From assembly GCA_946479855.1 (NCBI GenBank), contig CAMLHL010000055.1, positions 1 through 19,182 on the forward strand: 19,182 nt of DNA, written 5' to 3'. This document shows, one piece after another, positions 17,156 to 19,182 of the stretch (positions are counted from its first letter, which is position 1; every line of letters starts with the position of its first letter). Source of the DNA: an uncultured Pseudomonadota bacterium. GTDB taxonomy: Bacteria > Pseudomonadota > Gammaproteobacteria > Burkholderiales > Rhodocyclaceae. The notes beneath the pieces are model-generated. The model worked only from the letters and a program-made list of their open reading frames with translations, made no database searches and was not told where the DNA came from. The position numbers were made by a program, and so were the translations under genes.

Positions 17156-19182
17156 TTACCCGCTGTTACGCAGCCCCGAGGCGATTCCGTTGATCGTCAG
17201 GTGAATGCCGCGGGCAACGCGCTCGTCGGTATCCCCGGCGCGGTGACGTTTGAGCAGTTCCACCTGCAAATGGTTGAGCGGGTCCATGTAGGGGGAGCGC
17301 AGTTGCAGCGAGCGCTTGAGCATCGGGTTGTCGGCGAGGAAATCATCCTGTTCGAGGATGGCCAGCAGGTGACTGCGGGTCAGTGCCCATTCGGCCTTGA
17401 TGCGGCTGAAGATGGGCTCGCGCAGTTTGGCGTCGGTGACCAGTTCGGCGTAGCGCGAGGCGATGGCGAGGTCGGTCTTGGCCAGCACCATGTCCATGTT
17501 CGAGAGCAGGCTGCGGAAGAAGGGCCAGGCCTTGACCATCCGGCGCAGCGTGGCGAGGCCGTCCGGATTGGCCGATAAATAGCCGTCGACCGCAGCACCG
17601 AAGCCGTACCAGCCGGGCAGCATCAGGCGGCATTGCGCCCAGCTGAAGACCCAGGGAATGGCGCGCAGGTCTTCGATGCGCTCGGAAGCCTTGCGCGAGG
17701 CGGGGCGGCTGCCGATGTTCAGCGAGGCGATTTCGGAAACGACGGTCGACTGGCGGAAATAGGTGGTGAAGCCCGGGGTTTCATAGACCAGGCCGCGATA
17801 GGCATTGAAGGCGCGCAGCGACAGTTCGTCCATTACGGCATGGAACTGTTCGGCTGGCTCGACCTTGTTCTCGTGGTCGGTCAGGCTGGCTTCGAGCGTC
17901 GCGGCAAGCAGCACTTCGAGGTTGCGGCGACCGGTAACAGCATTGCCGTACTTGGTCGAAATGACTTCGCCCTGTTCGGTCAGGCGGATCTGGCCGGACA
18001 CGGCGCCGGCCGGCTGGGCCAGGATGGCGTGATAGGAAGGGCCGCCGCCGCGGCCGACCGAGCCGCCGCGGCCGTGGAACAGGCGCAGACGGACGCCGTG
18101 TTCGGCGAAGACGCGGGCCAGTTCGATCTCGGCCTTGTACAGCTCCCAGCCCGAGGTCAGGAAGCCGCCATCCTTGTTGCTGTCGGAATAGCCGAGCATG
18201 ACTTCGTGCTCGTTGCCGCGGCCGGCAATCAGTTCGCGATAGGCCGGCAACTTGAAGACGCCTTCCATCGTTGCGGCGCTCTTCTGCAAATCCTCGATGG
18301 TTTCGAACAGCGGGATGATGTTGACCTCGAGGCGCGGCGTGGCACCGGGCAGCAGCAGGCCGGCTTCTTTCAACAGCAGGGCCAGTTCGAGCAGGTCGGA
18401 GACGCCGTCGGTCTTCGAGATGATGCAGTTGGGCAGGGCGGCAGCGCCATAGCGCTGGCGCAGTTCGCGGGCGGCAAAGAAGATGGCCAGTTCGCCCCGG
18501 GTTTCCTCCGAGTAGTCCAGATAAGGCGAGTAGAGCGGGCGCGGCGTGCTGATTTCCTCGACCAGCAGCGCAATGCGCTCGGCTTCGGAAAGCGCCTCGT
18601 AATCGGGGCAGCGGCCGGCGCTGGCGAGCAGTTCGGCGACGCTGCGGGCATGGACTTCCGAATTCTGGCGCAGGTCGATCGGCGCCAGATGGAAGCCAAA
18701 GACCTGGACGCCGCGCAACAGCCGGCGCAGACGGCCGCCGGCCAGGCTGGCGCTACCGTTCAGCTTCAGGGAATTGTTCAGGACTTTAAGATCGGCGCGC
18801 AGGGCATCCGGGGTTTCGTACGGAGCGGCGCTGCCGATTTCGTGGCGGACCGGCTCGAAATGATCAAGCACGCGGGCGGTGGCGGCCAGTCGGGCATAGA
18901 TGCCGGACAGGGCGCGGCGATACGGTTCGTCGGAACGCTGCGGCGAGTGGTCGGTCGAGTGTTCGGCCAGGGCCAGCAATTCCGGCGTGACCTTGATCAG
19001 CAGCTCGGAGAGCGGCAGTTCCCCCCCCAGCTCATGCACTTCCTCGAGGTAATGATTGAGTGCGGCGGCCGATTGCAGGCGCAGGGTTTCGCGCAGAATT
19101 TCGGCAGTGACGAAGGGGTTGCCGTCACGGTCGCCGCCGATCCAGCTGCCGACGCGGAAGAAGGGCGGCAGCGCCCAGATCT
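17156..19182 (-). CDS. ppc: Phosphoenolpyruvate carboxylase (5' end outside window)
   Basis: Ppc carboxylates PEP with bicarbonate to oxaloacetate, refilling the TCA cycle. The visible part is the C-terminal 674 residues; the frame is open through the right edge, so perhaps 250-290 N-terminal residues, including the TAHPTE catalytic histidine region, are missing. [13 protein letters not shown] appears at fragment residues 11-23, a PEP-carboxylase hallmark. Further on come [10 protein letters not shown] (330-339), the catalytic glycine loop [13 protein letters not shown] (from 368), [22 protein letters not shown] and [19 protein letters not shown]. The protein ends in GLRNSG, where E. coli has GMRNTG; the terminal Asn used in aspartate feedback inhibition is kept. 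A GTG at 19039 is internal, not the start. An 8-base C run (19021-19028 on the + strand) lies within the gene with the frame intact. Confidence 0.97.
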   Translation of the reverse strand, partial: IWALPPFFRVGSWIGGDRDGNPFVTAEILRETLRLQSAAALNHYLEEVHELGGELPLSELLIKVTPELLALAEHSTDHSPQRSDEPYRRALSGIYARLAATARVLDHFEPVRHEIGSAAPYETPDALRADLKVLNNSLKLNGSASLAGGRLRRLLRGVQVFGFHLAPIDLRQNSEVHARSVAELLASAGRCPDYEALSEAERIALLVEEISTPRPLYSPYLDYSEETRGELAIFFAARELRQRYGAAALPNCIISKTDGVSDLLELALLLKEAGLLLPGATPRLEVNIIPLFETIEDLQKSAATMEGVFKLPAYRELIAGRGNEHEVMLGYSDSNKDGGFLTSGWELYKAEIELARVFAEHGVRLRLFHGRGGSVGRGGGPSYHAILAQPAGAVSGQIRLTEQGEVISTKYGNAVTGRRNLEVLLAATLEASLTDHENKVEPAEQFHAVMDELSLRAFNAYRGLVYETPGFTTYFRQSTVVSEIASLNIGSRPASRKASERIEDLRAIPWVFSWAQCRLMLPGWYGFGAAVDGYLSANPDGLATLRRMVKAWPFFRSLLSNMDMVLAKTDLAIASRYAELVTDAKLREPIFSRIKAEWALTRSHLLAILEQDDFLADNPMLKRSLQLRSPYMDPLNHLQVELLKRHRAGDTDERVARGIHLTINGIASGLRNSG

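Noticed and set aside
19036..19039. GTG at 19039 as the start of the right-edge gene
   Set aside because: The frame stays open to the window edge, and the upstream codons encode the PEP carboxylase hallmark [13 protein letters not shown], so this GTG is an internal valine.

Overview
The window is a dense chromosomal segment of a Gram-negative bacterium. Lipid A, outer-membrane assembly and MEP-pathway genes are all present. GC-rich codon use, protein character and gene order suggest a betaproteobacterium, probably of the Rhodocyclaceae (Dechloromonas/Azonexus-like). That placement is inference from familiarity; no search was run. No tRNA, rRNA, mobile element or CRISPR array is visible.

Region 1 (1-14356, all + strand) is one long, tightly packed cluster: rpsB (3' part), tsf, pyrH, frr, uppS, cdsA, dxr, rseP, bamA, skp, lpxD, fabZ, lpxA, lpxB, rnhB and a SpoU/TrmH-family RNA methyltransferase. 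From tsf to the methyltransferase no gap exceeds 27 nt and many genes overlap (ATGA, GTGA, TAATG junctions), so translational coupling is likely. The cluster joins translation (S2, EF-Ts, RRF), UMP supply (PyrH), the isoprenoid and undecaprenyl carrier route (Dxr, UppS), phospholipid synthesis (CdsA, FabZ), lipid A synthesis (LpxD, LpxA, LpxB) and envelope assembly and stress control (RseP, BamA, Skp). A terminator-like hairpin lies between rpsB and tsf, and a second hairpin replaces the Shine-Dalgarno of uppS.

Region 2 (14357-16246, + strand) departs from this conserved cluster. It holds a 275-residue protein I do not recognise, with histidine and glycine patterns reminiscent of a cupin, followed after 51 nt by a PAS-GGDEF diguanylate cyclase with an intact GGEEF site and an RxxD inhibitory site. 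Both have strong Shine-Dalgarno sequences.

Region 3 (16247-19182, - strand) converges on region 2 across an 81-nt junction with two hairpins. It contains ppc (PEP carboxylase, its 5' end beyond the window) and, 9 nt downstream on the same strand, ppsR, the regulator of PEP synthetase. PpsR is thus probably co-transcribed with PEP carboxylase, placing two controls of the PEP node in one unit.

Most of the window is ordinary conserved housekeeping. The parts most worth a second look are the unrecognised protein beside the diguanylate cyclase, the ppc-ppsR pairing, and the RNA hairpins at the rpsB-tsf and frr-uppS junctions. I see no clear evidence of a wholly new multi-gene system.
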